Assembly: GCF_910592395.1 (NCBI RefSeq)
Contig: NC_088314.1
Location: 16,343,998 to 16,407,997 of the forward strand
Direction of reading: 5' to 3'
From: Lineus longissimus
Lineage: Eukaryota; Nemertea; Pilidiophora; Heteronemertea; Lineidae
Length of the DNA stretch: 64,000 bases
Below, piece after piece: positions 1-9,752 of this stretch; within the stretch, counting starts at the first letter, position 1; each line of letters opens with the position of its first letter. The position numbers were made by a program, and so were the translations under genes. The notes under the pieces were generated by a model. It saw only the letters and a program-made list of their open reading frames with translations, was not told the origin of the DNA and did no database searches.

Positions 1-382
1 GGGGTTGGGGGGGGGGGGACGCAATATACTGGATCCACTCACCAATAAGATTCCAAGCCCGACAATACCCGATTTCTACTACCGCCTCGATGGGTAGAGC
101 TTAAAGGCCATATATCAAGGTTTTTTGCCATTTTCTGCTGTAAGACGATTTCAAAAGTGTACCTAACACTTTATACAATACAGAAAACCAAATGCAATTA
201 GCTCCATCCATTTTGAAGATATAGCCAATTATGTGTTTGACAACTTGATTACCTAATCAGGCTAGCAACTGGCTTGTTAGAGCCAGGCGGCGGGTTCAGC
301 AAAAGTTGTGATGTAGATCAGGTTATCTGTACATGTCATGCAATCATAAAAGCAGGAGGTCCAGTAATGTGTTTCATTCACT

Positions 383-688
383 ATGGTGTATTGTGTGGCT
401 CCGAATTGTGTCAAGGATAGCACAAAGAACAATCGAATGACGGATGGGACCCATTTTCATGAATTTCCAAAGCCAGTTGAACGAGAGAGGAGGAAGCTGT
501 GGATTCGGAAGTGCAAACGTTTGGAGTGTTGGAAGCCTGGGCCTTCGGCCAAACTTTGCAGTGATCACTTTATCGATACGGATTATCACATGAAGCCGGA
601 TATCTGCATCCAACTGAATATTAAATGCCACTTGTTAAAAACAGCTGTTCCAACCATGTCAATTGCATTTAATGCCCGAGGCTGCTGA
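383..688 (+). CDS. THAP-type zinc finger protein fragment (transposon-encoded)
   Basis: The 101-residue ORF begins MVYCVAPNC, the usual start of a THAP domain. The C2CH zinc ligands can be read in order: the pair in CVAPNC (residues 4 and 9), then the Cys and His of CSDHF near residue 60. Other family hallmarks are HEFPKP (about residue 27), the tryptophan of KLWIRKC, and AVPT near residue 90, which closes the roughly 90-residue module. THAP domains bind DNA sequence-specifically and form the N-terminus of P-type and related transposases as well as host regulators. Here the frame stops about ten residues after the AVPT motif, with no coiled coil or catalytic domain after it, so this is a first exon or a truncated gene. 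The start is the first ATG and fits the family start exactly. It lies inside the inverted repeats at 28-1746, so it is read as transposon-encoded, not as a host gene. Confidence 0.85.
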   Translation: MVYCVAPNCVKDSTKNNRMTDGTHFHEFPKPVERERRKLWIRKCKRLECWKPGPSAKLCSDHFIDTDYHMKPDICIQLNIKCHLLKTAVPTMSIAFNARGC

Positions 689-1076
689 GGTCGGTTGTTA
701 TACATAATGTGTAGGCCCTGTGATACCGCATAGTGTCTTCTTGTGTTCCAGCCATAGCAAGGTGACAGCGACACAGGTCAGTGTCAGTGACAGCCACTGT
801 CAATGACAGATTATTGTCATCTGACATCTAGGCCTATCTAACGTTGCACGGCATTATATCGTCACGTCAAGATGATTGTGCATAATACCGTCACTTTTCA
901 ATAGTAGTTCAGCGTCATGACATAACTTGCGATACAACACTGACGAGGCGAAACAATATTGTGCAACATTAATTAGTCTGTTCAAAAATCATACATGTTA
1001 TGCATCTGCAACCGTCTATCAATGTCTTCTTTGCTATATCGGCAGGTCTGCCATGCAAATTGATTAACCACAAATT

Positions 1077-1229
1077 CTAATCACTTTCGTCCGAATGATC
1101 ACTCTCATTATGATCTAGTGATATTAATGGCTCGAACATGTACGGCTCAACGTTTAAATATCCTTCTGTATCGACCAAAACATCCTCAAATTCACTGGTC
1201 TCACTCTCTGAACTGTATGCGGAAGCCAT
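1077..1229 (-). CDS. short acidic ORF with PYMFEP motif, transposon right-end gene
   Basis: On the minus strand an ATG in the context CAAGATGG opens a 50-codon frame ending in TAG. The peptide starts MASAYSSESETSEFED, is rich in Ser, Glu and Asp, contains EPYMFEPL at about residues 28-35, and ends HSDESD. From memory, an acidic N-terminus with a (Q/E)PYMFEP-like motif is typical of P2X7-like proteins common in fish and cnidarian genomes, which continue into a Cys-rich zinc-binding domain. That continuation is absent here. The stop may be real, or the frame may continue through a splice that cannot be placed. It lies in the same inverted-repeat element as the THAP ORF and points towards it. 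That the ORF is coding is an inference from composition and the motif. The family assignment is tentative. Confidence 0.45.
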   Translation of the reverse strand: MASAYSSESETSEFEDVLVDTEGYLNVEPYMFEPLISLDHNESDHSDESD

Positions 1230-1751
1230 CTTGCTTTGTTCTGACTGACCTGATCTACGTCATCAAAAAATCCCTAGCGGCCACATGTGGAACTAATCTA
1301 AAGTTGTGTGTGGTGGGAAACTCAAATAGTTTAAAATTGAAAATTTAAATAACTAAATAAGGACTTTATTATTAGAATTTTTTTAGTGTATGGGATCTTG
1401 TTTTTTTAACCCTCAACATATTTCATGAGTATCAAGCATGTTTTCAAACCTTGATATATGGCCTTTAAGCAACCGGGCATATAGTGGGCCTTTCGCAGCC
1501 ATAACAGGGGAGGGATATCTTTTCTTCGTTTCTTCCAATTGGTCTTAATTGTAAAATGAAAAGTTCCGCTGTAGAGTCATGACTATTCATGACGATTACG
1601 TTGTTAACCCTTGAACAGATATCCCACCCCTATTATGGCTGCGAAAGGCCTACCATTGTGTTCGGCTGTTTAGACTCTACCCATCGAGGCGGTGGTACAA
1701 ATCGGGTATTGTCGAGCTTGGGCTCTCATTGGTGAGTGGATCCAGTAATAT

Positions 1752-2373
1752 ACAGACGTAAGATACATTTCTAATGAATATCCAGTTCATCATCTTTGTT
1801 GTGCACTCGTCCTAACACTTGACGCATATGGTCTTATAGAAGTCGTATAAGGAGTAATTCTGTTGGACAGATTTATCCACTTTACGTGAGACGGAAATGA
1901 TGCCCCATCAACATCAGCCGTCAATACGATACAATCCTAACACAATATCAAGTTGTTTCTTTAATGGGATAAGCCACAGGTGGTGGGTAACAATGCTAAA
2001 ACCATCTTCCGCGATGGGAGACTAATGCCCGCTCGCGGAGAGTGATATATAATTGATCTTGATCGGCATCAGGTTAGAGACCATTCTCCAAGCAGCGTAG
2101 AAGAATATTCTCTCTCTCTCTGAAAACGGCATATAATATTTCAAAAACCATTCTGATGTGAGTCTTTTGTATGCCTTTTAATGAATGAAGGGATATTCTA
2201 AACTAAATCAATTACTTCAGCTAATGAGTGGCACTACTTATAATCATATATAATTATGATCATTCAAAATTTATGTGAAAGCTTCAATTCAATATAACAA
2301 CCCTTTTCAGAAATAACAGCACTTATTTCGACATTTGAAACAAAATTCAAGCCTTAATTGGATGCATACAATG
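1752..2373. other. non-coding spacer
   Basis: No coding frame with recognisable motifs was seen. A short TC run lies at about 2107-2120. The stretch separates the THAP transposon from the first SINE. Confidence 0.5.
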
Positions 2374-2650
2374 GAGCTGAGGTGGTGTAGTGGCTCGGAT
2401 ATCTGTCTTGCGGGCAAGAGGTCCCTGGTTCGATTCCCACTGCCGGCTTGAGGCTCTAGGCAGATACTAAAGTATTGCTTTACATGCCTATATAATTCCA
2501 CGCAGGTCTTTAAAAGGTACCAGTCAGGTTGTAGCGTTGATTTAGCAGCTCATCTGAGTTGTACTAAAAACTTTCCGCTTAGACTGGGAATAAATGCAAA
2601 GCGCCTCGAGAATGTCGTACGTTATAAAGCGCTATAATAAGAACTTACAT
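2374..2650 (+). mobile_element. tRNA-derived SINE, copy 1
   Basis: An RNA polymerase III A box TGGTGTAGTGG lies at 2383-2393 and a B box GGTTCGATTCC at 2427-2437, at tRNA-like spacing. A shared body with CTCTAGGCAG and TTACATGCCT follows, then a tail containing ATAAAGCGCTATAATAAGAA at about 2624-2643. It matches a second copy at 8119-8297 in the head, body and tail. The middle (about 2500-2600) is longer here than in copy 2. A G tract follows at 2654-2665. Confidence 0.85.
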
Positions 2651-2651
2651 T

Positions 2652-4390
2652 CGGGGGGGGGGGGTTATTGACCAAAGTGTCCATAGATTATTTGCATTCC
2701 TTCTCAATCAGCAATCACGGTCATGACGCAATCCAAACCTTTCACCACCTAGTTTTTATCAAAATAATACAGAACCAAACCAATGCTTTAGGTGGGAAAA
2801 TGGCACCAAGAATAATTAAAGACGTTTTAAATTCTTGATGTCACCCATGGAGAAGTTCAACCAGCCTGAGCAAGAAGTTTACCAGCCTGTGAGCAAGATG
2901 TTTAAGCGGCGCTGAAGTTTGAAGTGTCCTCGCGATCGGATATCCACGAAACAAAGGATTCTCATATGCGCTTCAATCTATGAGCTTGTTGAGGCCATGG
3001 TCTCAAAACAACCATATACCATAATCCATCAGAACACAAAAGCTTTTCCCTGAAGAGGGGGCTTTTTTTACTTCTACATCGGCCTGACCAGCTTAAACTC
3101 GGAACAAAATTCGAAGAGCATATAGTATCAGTAGGCCTCCTTTTCACAAGTACGAAATGTTTTTAGTGGTTGTCCTCATCCCGATGGAATCTGTGTCTTT
3201 TTTTTCAAATAGACATCATTACATTAGTTCATCGCAATACAACCTATTTTATTACCATCTGGCTATTTCCAGACCCTTTGAAACATCAGAGATGACAAGA
3301 AAGGTCACTCAGTCAAATGTGATGACCACACCTTAAGTAGTCTCGAGTTGAAAGCATTTTTCTTGTGTTGTTATTCTGTATTGATATAAACTAGCAAGTT
3401 TGGCATCTTCGAACTTGTTGTACATGTATTTGTATGCGTGCACATTACGTCAATGGATTAATCCATTGTTGGTCGTATATATGCAAGGATATTAACTCGT
3501 TTGACAGCGAATGAGATATGTATTTTTTTACACACCTGCAATTTGCTTCTCGGTAATGCCATCACAAATGTGTATCAATCCACCAGCGGAATAGCTCAGA
3601 TGTTATGAGTGACGTAAGAGCATTATCAGCCAATTGGATGAGAGTAATGATCTAGTGTCACCAATCTATGACAGTTAGATTAATTACTGCGAAATCGAAA
3701 CCAAGGTCGGAACATGATGTCATGTCCATCACACAAGGTAGTGTCGCCAATGAGATATGTAGCAAAAGAAATTCTGACCCAATCTCATTCAAGCGTTTGA
3801 CACATTATTACGAGGTAGGATTTGTGTAAGAGGGATATGGGCTGGGGTTAAGATTAGGATGACGGGTTAGGATTAGGATTATGGTTCAAAAGGGAAAAAT
3901 AACTTCCGCAAGAATAGCCAGTTCTTTGTATGCTAATCCATTAGAGACCGCCGTAAAAAAACGGCAGCCTCAATTAGAATTGACCAATATTGAGCATAAC
4001 ACATGCTGTATTATTAACTACTCTAACAGTACAACAACGACTAACAGTACATCAACAACTGACGCATTCTTAGTATGGCTATCGCAAGTTTACATACCAC
4101 CCACACGGTGGAAACTACCGTAAACGTAACAACAAACTTCTCATCAACTGTAGGCATGTTGTCAATTATTTTGATTGTACTTTAACGCGCACTATGCATG
4201 TTTGATGACTCTCCACACGATGTGCTATCGACCAGTTTTCCTCATGCGAAGGTGAAATATCCAAGTCAATAGCTTGACGATTAGTTACACACGCCCGTGT
4301 GAATGCGAATTCAAACATTTACATGTACTCGGCGTACAACTTCAACAAATTTACTAGGTGTTTCAGAATATTTTATACTGTTGTTTTTTT
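2652..4390. other. non-coding spacer with G tract and TTAGG-like stretch
   Basis: A run of about 12 G lies at 2655-2666. At 3845-3882 GGTTA/GATTAGGA words repeat several times, resembling a decayed telomere-like stretch. No gene was recognised. Short frames at 2962-3147 and 3881-4123 show no family motif. Confidence 0.4.
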
Positions 4391-4395
4391 GTTAT

Positions 4396-4745
4396 TAAAA
4401 TGAAGGATGTATTATGCTGAACACTCAAAACTCACAAATCTTTCAAAAAAAACATTGCAGTGATATTTTGCGGTGATTTTTGTCGTTGTAACATGCAGTT
4501 AAGGATGTATTAGCAGTCAAAACTGACAAATACAGTAAAAAAAGACTTCAGTATGTCGATTTTGTCATCATAATTTAGGATACAGTCAAAACTGATAAAT
4601 ACATTCAGAAACACATTGCAATTAGTTGTCGAGTTTCGAATCATAATTTAGTGTGTTTTAGCAGTCAAAATGGACAGATGCATACAGGAACACTTTATAT
4701 AATACCTTCTATAACATGTATAAGCGTTCCAGTGATATTTTACAT
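4396..4745. repeat. degenerate tandem repeat, about 3-4 units
   Basis: The phrases AAGGATGTATTA, CAGTCAAAACTGA(C/T)AAATAC and CACATTGCA recur in the same order across this stretch, at roughly 80-100 bp spacing. The units are diverged. No coding potential was seen. Confidence 0.5.
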
Positions 4746-5639
4746 GACGTTTGCTGACACATATTGATACGTGTAATCTTTAGGATTAAAAGCCAGTGCA
4801 GAACGAGTTCAAACGTACGGGTCAACAGAATGCCATGATTCTATAGTCCATTTCACGTGAATGGCACTATAAACGGAAAAGCCCAAAACGGCTGAGCAAA
4901 TATTTCCGTATTTTGCTTTAATTGACCGATTGTAAGTAAATGTTATACTGAGGATTTTGAAGTTTTAGATGAAATATAATACGAATACTGTCCGAGTGCC
5001 TGATCCTAGTCACTAGATCGCACGAGTTGATTTTTTCCGACCTCTAAAAGCTCGAGACCGCTTGAGGACACTTCCAATGATTTTGGAGAAGTTTGCACTT
5101 ACTTTTTGCGACAAATTCTGATGTTTTATATAGCATGTCTGCCGGATCAGTGCATTTAGGGTCTATGATAAATCATTTTGCTTCATTTTTTGTATGAAAT
5201 CATGATATACAGGATTGCCATTTTCACAAGAAATGGACTTAGTGGCAAGATCGACCTCAGTACGTCATTGCTCACACCTTTAAAAGACATTTTATAGGGG
5301 AAAAAAATGCCGATATACAGAAATCAGATAGTTTTTATCAAGAGTTTTGTCACTGATATTAAGAAAAACACCTGCTACATTTTTTTCTGCTACCGATCAA
5401 ATGATTTTACTTGATATTCTATTAATAGCAAGTTCAGACATATGACTTCACCTAGTATCGCTATAGCAATTTCTACTGTTATGTCGACATTCATCTTATT
5501 TTCAGCTTGAATAAATGATTATTATATTACTTGGACATTTTATATATCAAATTCTCAAATTCAAATTCAAATTCAAATTAGCATTATTAGTCACCATATA
5601 AAAATGTATTTTACATAGGTACACGACATATAAAGTATA
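4746..5639. other. AT-rich spacer with short CAAATT run
   Basis: No gene was recognised. At about 5553-5580 the hexamer TCAAAT/CAAATT is repeated several times in tandem. Confidence 0.4.
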
Positions 5640-6385
5640 ATAGTTTAATGTACAGTCCTACAAGAAAGCAAATGTCCACAATTTTTTTAAATATCACAGA
5701 GATGAAATAAGATATTTGAATGCGGTTTTCAGCAGAGTGTGGTATATTTGGTTGGTTATCTATCTGTTGTTTTTGGATGCACCTAATTCCATTAAATGAG
5801 CCCATGAACTGTGCTTATGATCATCATTTTTTGGCACGTGCAATTCCATAGAGTGTGTTCGATAGTCATGACAAATGCGCATTTTTGCTTAGGATTTTTA
5901 TGTTATTTTTTTAATCTCTTCCATAACCTTTGATAAAGACCCCCAATCCTTCATGTATGAGCTGAATTAGCCATAAAGACCCTGACTGACTGCATTGCTG
6001 ACTATGAGGGGTGTTCTCAAAGGTCACCAGCTGTCGGCAAACAACAATCACCTGTAGCGTGCTAAAACTAATCTTTAAAATGAAAGAATTTAGCAGGAAT
6101 TTTCTAGTAATGAAAGAAAAAAAAACTTTGTTGCATCATAGTTCACCCATACACGAAAATAAAATAAAATAAGAAAGTAGCTTTTTGGAAATTTTTTATA
6201 ATTGCATGTTACATAATGATGATACAGGATTAGCTGGGCCCAAATACAACAGATAGATATACATGGCCAACTAGATATAACTAGATATACCATTCTATGC
6301 TGAAAACCGCATTCAAGTATGTTATTCTATCTCTGTGATATTAAAAAATCAACAAACAACCAAATAACTTCTTGTGATAATAGAA
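5640..6385. mobile_element. inverted-repeat element (foldback MITE-like), about 750 bp
   Basis: The left arm, with ATATCACAGAGATGAAATAA and TTGAATGCGGTTTTCAGC (about 5690-5733), is matched in inverted form at 6296-6350 (GCTGAAAACCGCATTCAAGT, CTATCTCTGTGATATT). Pairing continues inward through ATCTATCTGTTGT at about 5757 and ACAACAGATAGAT at about 6247. The arms are about 150 bp with indels. No coding sequence was recognised in the loop, and the exact ends were not found. Confidence 0.6.
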
Positions 6386-6930
6386 TCAAAATATCCCCTC
6401 CCCATTTTGTTAATTTCACAATTTTCAACAGAAAGGCCCCTACTATATGACTCATGCTGACGTCATGAGTAATATCAAAAGCTAAGTACTATAGTAAAAA
6501 CTCACAAAATGCAAACAGATAACTTAGGTTTACTAGGAAAACGACATTTTACCTGCCGTGGCATTATGGTGCTGCCATGGCATTATGTACAAGGTGTCAC
6601 AAAACAGCAGATTATACATGCATTTGATACCTAATTTATGTAACTCCCAAAACTTTCTACTGATTACTAATCTTCGGCCTCATGTAGCTGCACCAATATG
6701 TTCTGTTTTCAGTTTTGTGTTATTTCATTACCTCCAATTAGATATTGTGTAATACGATTTTTTTATTTTTAGTAATTCCCAATGTAGTAATCTGATAATT
6801 AGCAATCTTCGGAACATGTAGCTAAGATCAATACTTTCCGTTTTCAGTCAGTTCTATTGCATTATCTCCATTTAGTAAGTGTGCAATACGCAATGACTGT
6901 TTTCGACATTACAAATTGCAAACATTTTAC
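6386..6930. other. non-coding spacer
   Basis: AT-rich. A phrase about leaf/rate words such as AATCTTCGG...CATGTAGCT recurs at about 6670 and 6807, giving a weak local duplication of roughly 140 bp. No gene was seen. Confidence 0.35.
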
Positions 6931-6931
6931 A

Positions 6932-7195
6932 AACGGCGTTGGCCTTTAAAGGGATACACCGTTCGTAAATACTGGTGGTCCAGTTGAATAGAAATCCACT
7001 TATACACAATGCCGTAGTGCAGTTATTATTAATACGAATTTGTTGAAAATTGGTATGTATAGTATTTGTATATCTGTCTACAGAAAGGCAATACTGAAAT
7101 TTATATTTAGTATGCATTCACACAATTGAAAAATTTTCAAATTCAATTACAAATTCAAAATTTTTAACGAACGGCGTCGGCCTTTAGCCCCTTTG
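6932..7195 (+). mobile_element. TTAAAGG MITE family, copy 1
   Basis: The left end TTTAAAGGGATACACCGTTC and the right end ACGAACGGCGTCGGCCTTTA are inverted matches. The interior contains CACAATGCCGTAGTGCAGTT and TATCTGTCTACAGAAAGGCA, which recur in the copies at 13.0, 43.8 and 63.6 kb. Just upstream, AAACGGCGTTGGCCTTTAA looks like the right end of another copy abutting this one. Confidence 0.7.
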
Positions 7196-8118
7196 AGATC
7201 GCATCCAGGCCTATTTTGGACATGTTGGATACTGCGTCTTTTAGATCAGGGCGTATTGGAATATCAAGGTGTGAACAAGAAGACCTCAATCTCATGGTAA
7301 GCAGTCAAGTTGAGATGGTTAACATGCGTAATAGAAATTGAGAGAAAATAACAGTATCTCAGTTTATTTATTTTTTATTCAAGTTGTACATTTCTAAGGT
7401 GGTACGTATTAAGTGGGCTTAAATCAAAAATGGCGTTTTTGACTCATTTTAGGGCAGGAGGTGAGATATAGCAAAAACAAGGTCGTCTTCTGTAAACATG
7501 TCTTCCCACTTCAACTTTTGCAAATGACTACAAACATGAAATATTAAGCAGCTTCATATTTATCTGCAGCAGAACGAAATTGACATGTTCCACCTATCCA
7601 CTCCTTTATTGTCTATTTAAAGAAATTGCAGTTCGCTTACTTTTGAATATACTATACACACATACATGTCCAGCAATATTTTGCGAGAGATCGTGACTAC
7701 CTCGAAGGAAGATTTCCTGATTAAGCACATATTAAACGTAAGCTAATTATATGGAATTGGTTTACAAATCGATCTTAGTGATTAGTCCTACCATGAGGCA
7801 ACCATACATGTCAGGCTACAATCATGACAATAGGCGAAATAGGTAGACCAGAAGTTTGCTACAGTTAATATCAATACAAAGCTTTTATTGAAGATGATGG
7901 TGGAAATACGTTTAAGAAAGCTTTATACAGAACGTATTTGTGCTGTTTTTGTTTTTTACATTTCAGGGGTTTTAACCCGCGCACTCCCTCAACCTGGAGG
8001 GGCAAGGGTTAGGCGATAGTCTGCACCCCTCAGCTTGCCGGCGTGGCTGAACCTGCAACGAGTACTCCCGCCCCCAGGGTCATGAAGGTACTAAAGTTGC
8101 TACATCACGAACAGGGTG
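7196..8118. other. non-coding spacer
   Basis: No gene or array was recognised. The last 120 bp before the SINE are richer in GC (about 7976-8090) but show no motif. Confidence 0.35.
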
Positions 8119-8297
8119 GAGCCGTGGTGGCGTAGTGCCTGGGGTCTCCGACTAGCGGTCAAGAGGTCCCTGGCTCGATTTCACTGTTGGCGTGAGACTC
8201 TAGGCAGGTTTCTTTGCCTTACATGCCTAACTCTTGGGAAAACATGTCGAATCACTTTGAGAGTGTTGCACAGCATAAAGCGCTATACGATAACAAC
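8119..8297 (+). mobile_element. tRNA-derived SINE, copy 2
   Basis: The A box TGGCGTAGTGC lies at 8128-8138 and the B box GGCTCGATTTC at 8172-8182. The body, with CTCTAGGCAG and TTACATGCCTA, and the tail CATAAAGCGCTATACGATAA match copy 1 at 2374-2650. It lacks about 80 bp of the middle seen in copy 1, so it is a shorter variant. Confidence 0.85.
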
Positions 8298-8326
8298 ATG
8301 CATATGTTACTTTTTTAAGGTCCAAA

Positions 8327-8508
8327 CTCATTCGTGGCAGCAGAGGCAGACCACGCACAACCTGGAGAAGATCAACTGAGGTAGAAGGCGTGGTCTGTAG
8401 GACTGGAGCTATTGACATGGGGAGAGTGGCCGAAGACAGAAGTGGAGAGGAAATGTATCTGACCTATGTCCCGGCCGGGATGAAAGGAGAAAAGTATGTA
8501 GGTATGTA
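8327..8508 (+). mobile_element. possible LINE reverse transcriptase C-terminal remnant
   Basis: The plus-strand frame reads RGSRGRPRTTWRRST, then later RVAEDRSGEEMYL. This resembles the C-terminal end of non-LTR reverse transcriptase ORFs, where RGRP..TW.R is followed about 25 residues later by A.DR..W. The spacing fits, but the usual tryptophan after DR is replaced here. It starts about 30 bp after the SINE tail and ends at a small mariner-like MITE. Only about 55 codons are left. The assignment rests on remembered family consensus and is moderate. Confidence 0.4.
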
Positions 8509-8510
8509 TA

Positions 8511-8579
8511 CAGAGTGTATCAAAAACATGATCACCTCTAAAAATTGAGTACAGAAATTGTTTATTTTGGGACACCCGG
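8511..8579. mobile_element. 69-bp mariner/IS630-like MITE
   Basis: The ends CAGAGTGTATCAAAA and TTTTGGGACACCCGG form an imperfect inverted repeat and are flanked by TA on both sides (8509-8510 and 8580-8581). The CAG(A/G)GTG-type end and TA target fit the Tc1/mariner superfamily. No coding capacity. Confidence 0.55.
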
Positions 8580-8581
8580 TA

Positions 8582-8916
8582 AACGTTGAGATGGATTTTA
8601 GTGAAGGCGCCCATTTGGCTACTGCGGCTGAGACATAATTCACCTGTGCTATTATTAAACAAGCAGTCGTTGTAAACGAGAAGAGTGTGAAATATCAATT
8701 GTGCATGACTTTAGCTGACAATAGTATCCTGTAGAAAACTGAATGGACATGCCGGATTTCTTTTTTTCGAAGGTTTTTGGTGAAAATGTTCAAACAACAC
8801 CTTTACTGTATTGTTTTGCCCAAAGAATTTCATAAAGAAGCGACAAAGACACTTAGGTTTTATTTTCTGTATGGTCTTGCCAGCCAAAACAAGTCATTTT
8901 CATACCATTCATCATC
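8582..8916. other. non-coding spacer
   Basis: No supported feature between the small mariner-like MITE and the first TTAA-type MITE. Confidence 0.35.
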
Positions 8917-8920
8917 TTAA

Positions 8921-9220
8921 AGGGACAAGTTGGGTATGAGAAGTTTTGTGGATTTTCATACAAAAATGGCTTCCAGCAGGACCCTGACTTCTCCAAACAG
9001 GATAATTGAAAAGTCATTGAATTGCAATAAACAATGCAGTAGAACGGGGTGTAATCATACGCCTGCTGAAATTCACATAACATGTCCAAAACTGCCTCCC
9101 ACACTGTCCAAAATCATAATGAGAACTCGGCATTAGTGTGATACTACTGGTGGCGGCGCATGGTGGCAAGCAGAGTCATTATCCTCCTGGCCAGGTAAAT
9201 GCTACGCCAAAGTTGTCCCT
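8921..9220. mobile_element. TTAA-flanked MITE (AGGGACAA family), copy 1
   Basis: The ends AGGGACAAGTTGG and CCAAAGTTGTCCCT are inverted repeats, each bordered by TTAA (8917-8920 and 9221-9224). It is exactly 300 bp long and non-coding. A second copy in the same orientation lies 243 bp downstream, sharing CATGTCCAAAACTGCCTC and the 3' phrase TTATCCTCC(T/C)GG(C/T)CAGGTAAAT. TTAA targets are typical of piggyBac-like and Kolobok-like transposition. Confidence 0.8.
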
Positions 9221-9463
9221 TTAACGGCCATTGTTCGCTTAATAATGATAATGAGTTTTGAGACATGACTAGTAACAGGGTGGCTTCCCTGGTAGAATAT
9301 CCTGATACGATTTCGATATGATTTTTTTTCAAATCTTATATTCGGTTTGTACACAATGTACATGTACATTCTTAACAATATTTTTTTGTAAGCTTAACTA
9401 CCGATCTAAGATTCTTGTTAAGAATGTGCATGTTGATGTACACGAAACTGAATACGACCTTAC

Positions 9464-9752
9464 AGGGCCAACTTGGGCATAAGACTTGTTGGTTTTCCGT
9501 AAAAAAACTTACTTCAAGCAGGCCGGTAACTTCTCCAAATAGGATCACTGTATGAAAAATCATTGAACTGAAATGGCGAGTAGCCCTTTGGTCTGCCTGA
9601 AGTTTGCAAGCCATGTCCAAAACTGCCTCGCAACACTGGCGAAAATCATGAGCAAAGATCAGAATTATTGTGATGCTACCAGTGGTGGCGCAAGGTATCA
9701 AGCAGGGACATTATCCTCCCGGTCAGGTAAATCCCACGCCCCAGTTGCCCCT
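9464..9752. mobile_element. AGGGACAA-family MITE, copy 2
   Basis: The ends AGGGCCAACTTGGG and CCCAGTTGCCCCT form an inverted repeat. The borders are TTAC on the left and TTAA/TAAA on the right, so the target duplication is decayed. Colinear with copy 1 at 8921-9220 over its whole length. Confidence 0.75.

Larger units (their letters stand above)
28..1746. mobile_element. THAP-bearing DNA transposon with long terminal inverted repeats
   Basis: The left end, starting ACTGGATCCACTCACCAATA, is matched in inverted form at the right end, finishing TGGTGAGTGGATCCAGT. Left-arm bases 28-97 pair with about 1672-1746, and 98-120 (containing GGCCATATATCAAGG) pair with 1446-1470. Between those two right-arm blocks sits a 200-bp palindromic module whose arms are 1486-1520 and 1617-1650. 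A 5-bp AATAT is found on both outer sides (23-27 and 1747-1751) and may be a target-site duplication. The interior carries a THAP zinc-finger ORF on the plus strand and a 50-residue acidic ORF on the minus strand, so the element appears to hold the ends of two convergent genes. No transposase catalytic core is visible, so it is probably non-autonomous and internally deleted. The superfamily is not settled: P and Kolobok transposases carry THAP domains, but their usual 8-bp or TTAA duplications are not seen. Confidence 0.85.

Noticed and set aside
1-20. Poly-G run at the window start.
   Set aside because: Homopolymer with no structure. It could be a true tract or a sequence artefact, and carries no further meaning here.
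1118-1348. 76-residue plus-strand ORF inside the THAP element.
   Set aside because: It overlaps antisense to the better supported PYMFEP frame and has no recognisable motif.
3588-3640. Possible tRNA gene (GCGGAATAGCTCAG, A-box-like).
   Set aside because: No B box (GGTTCRANNCC) follows at tRNA distance, and no acceptor-stem pairing was found.
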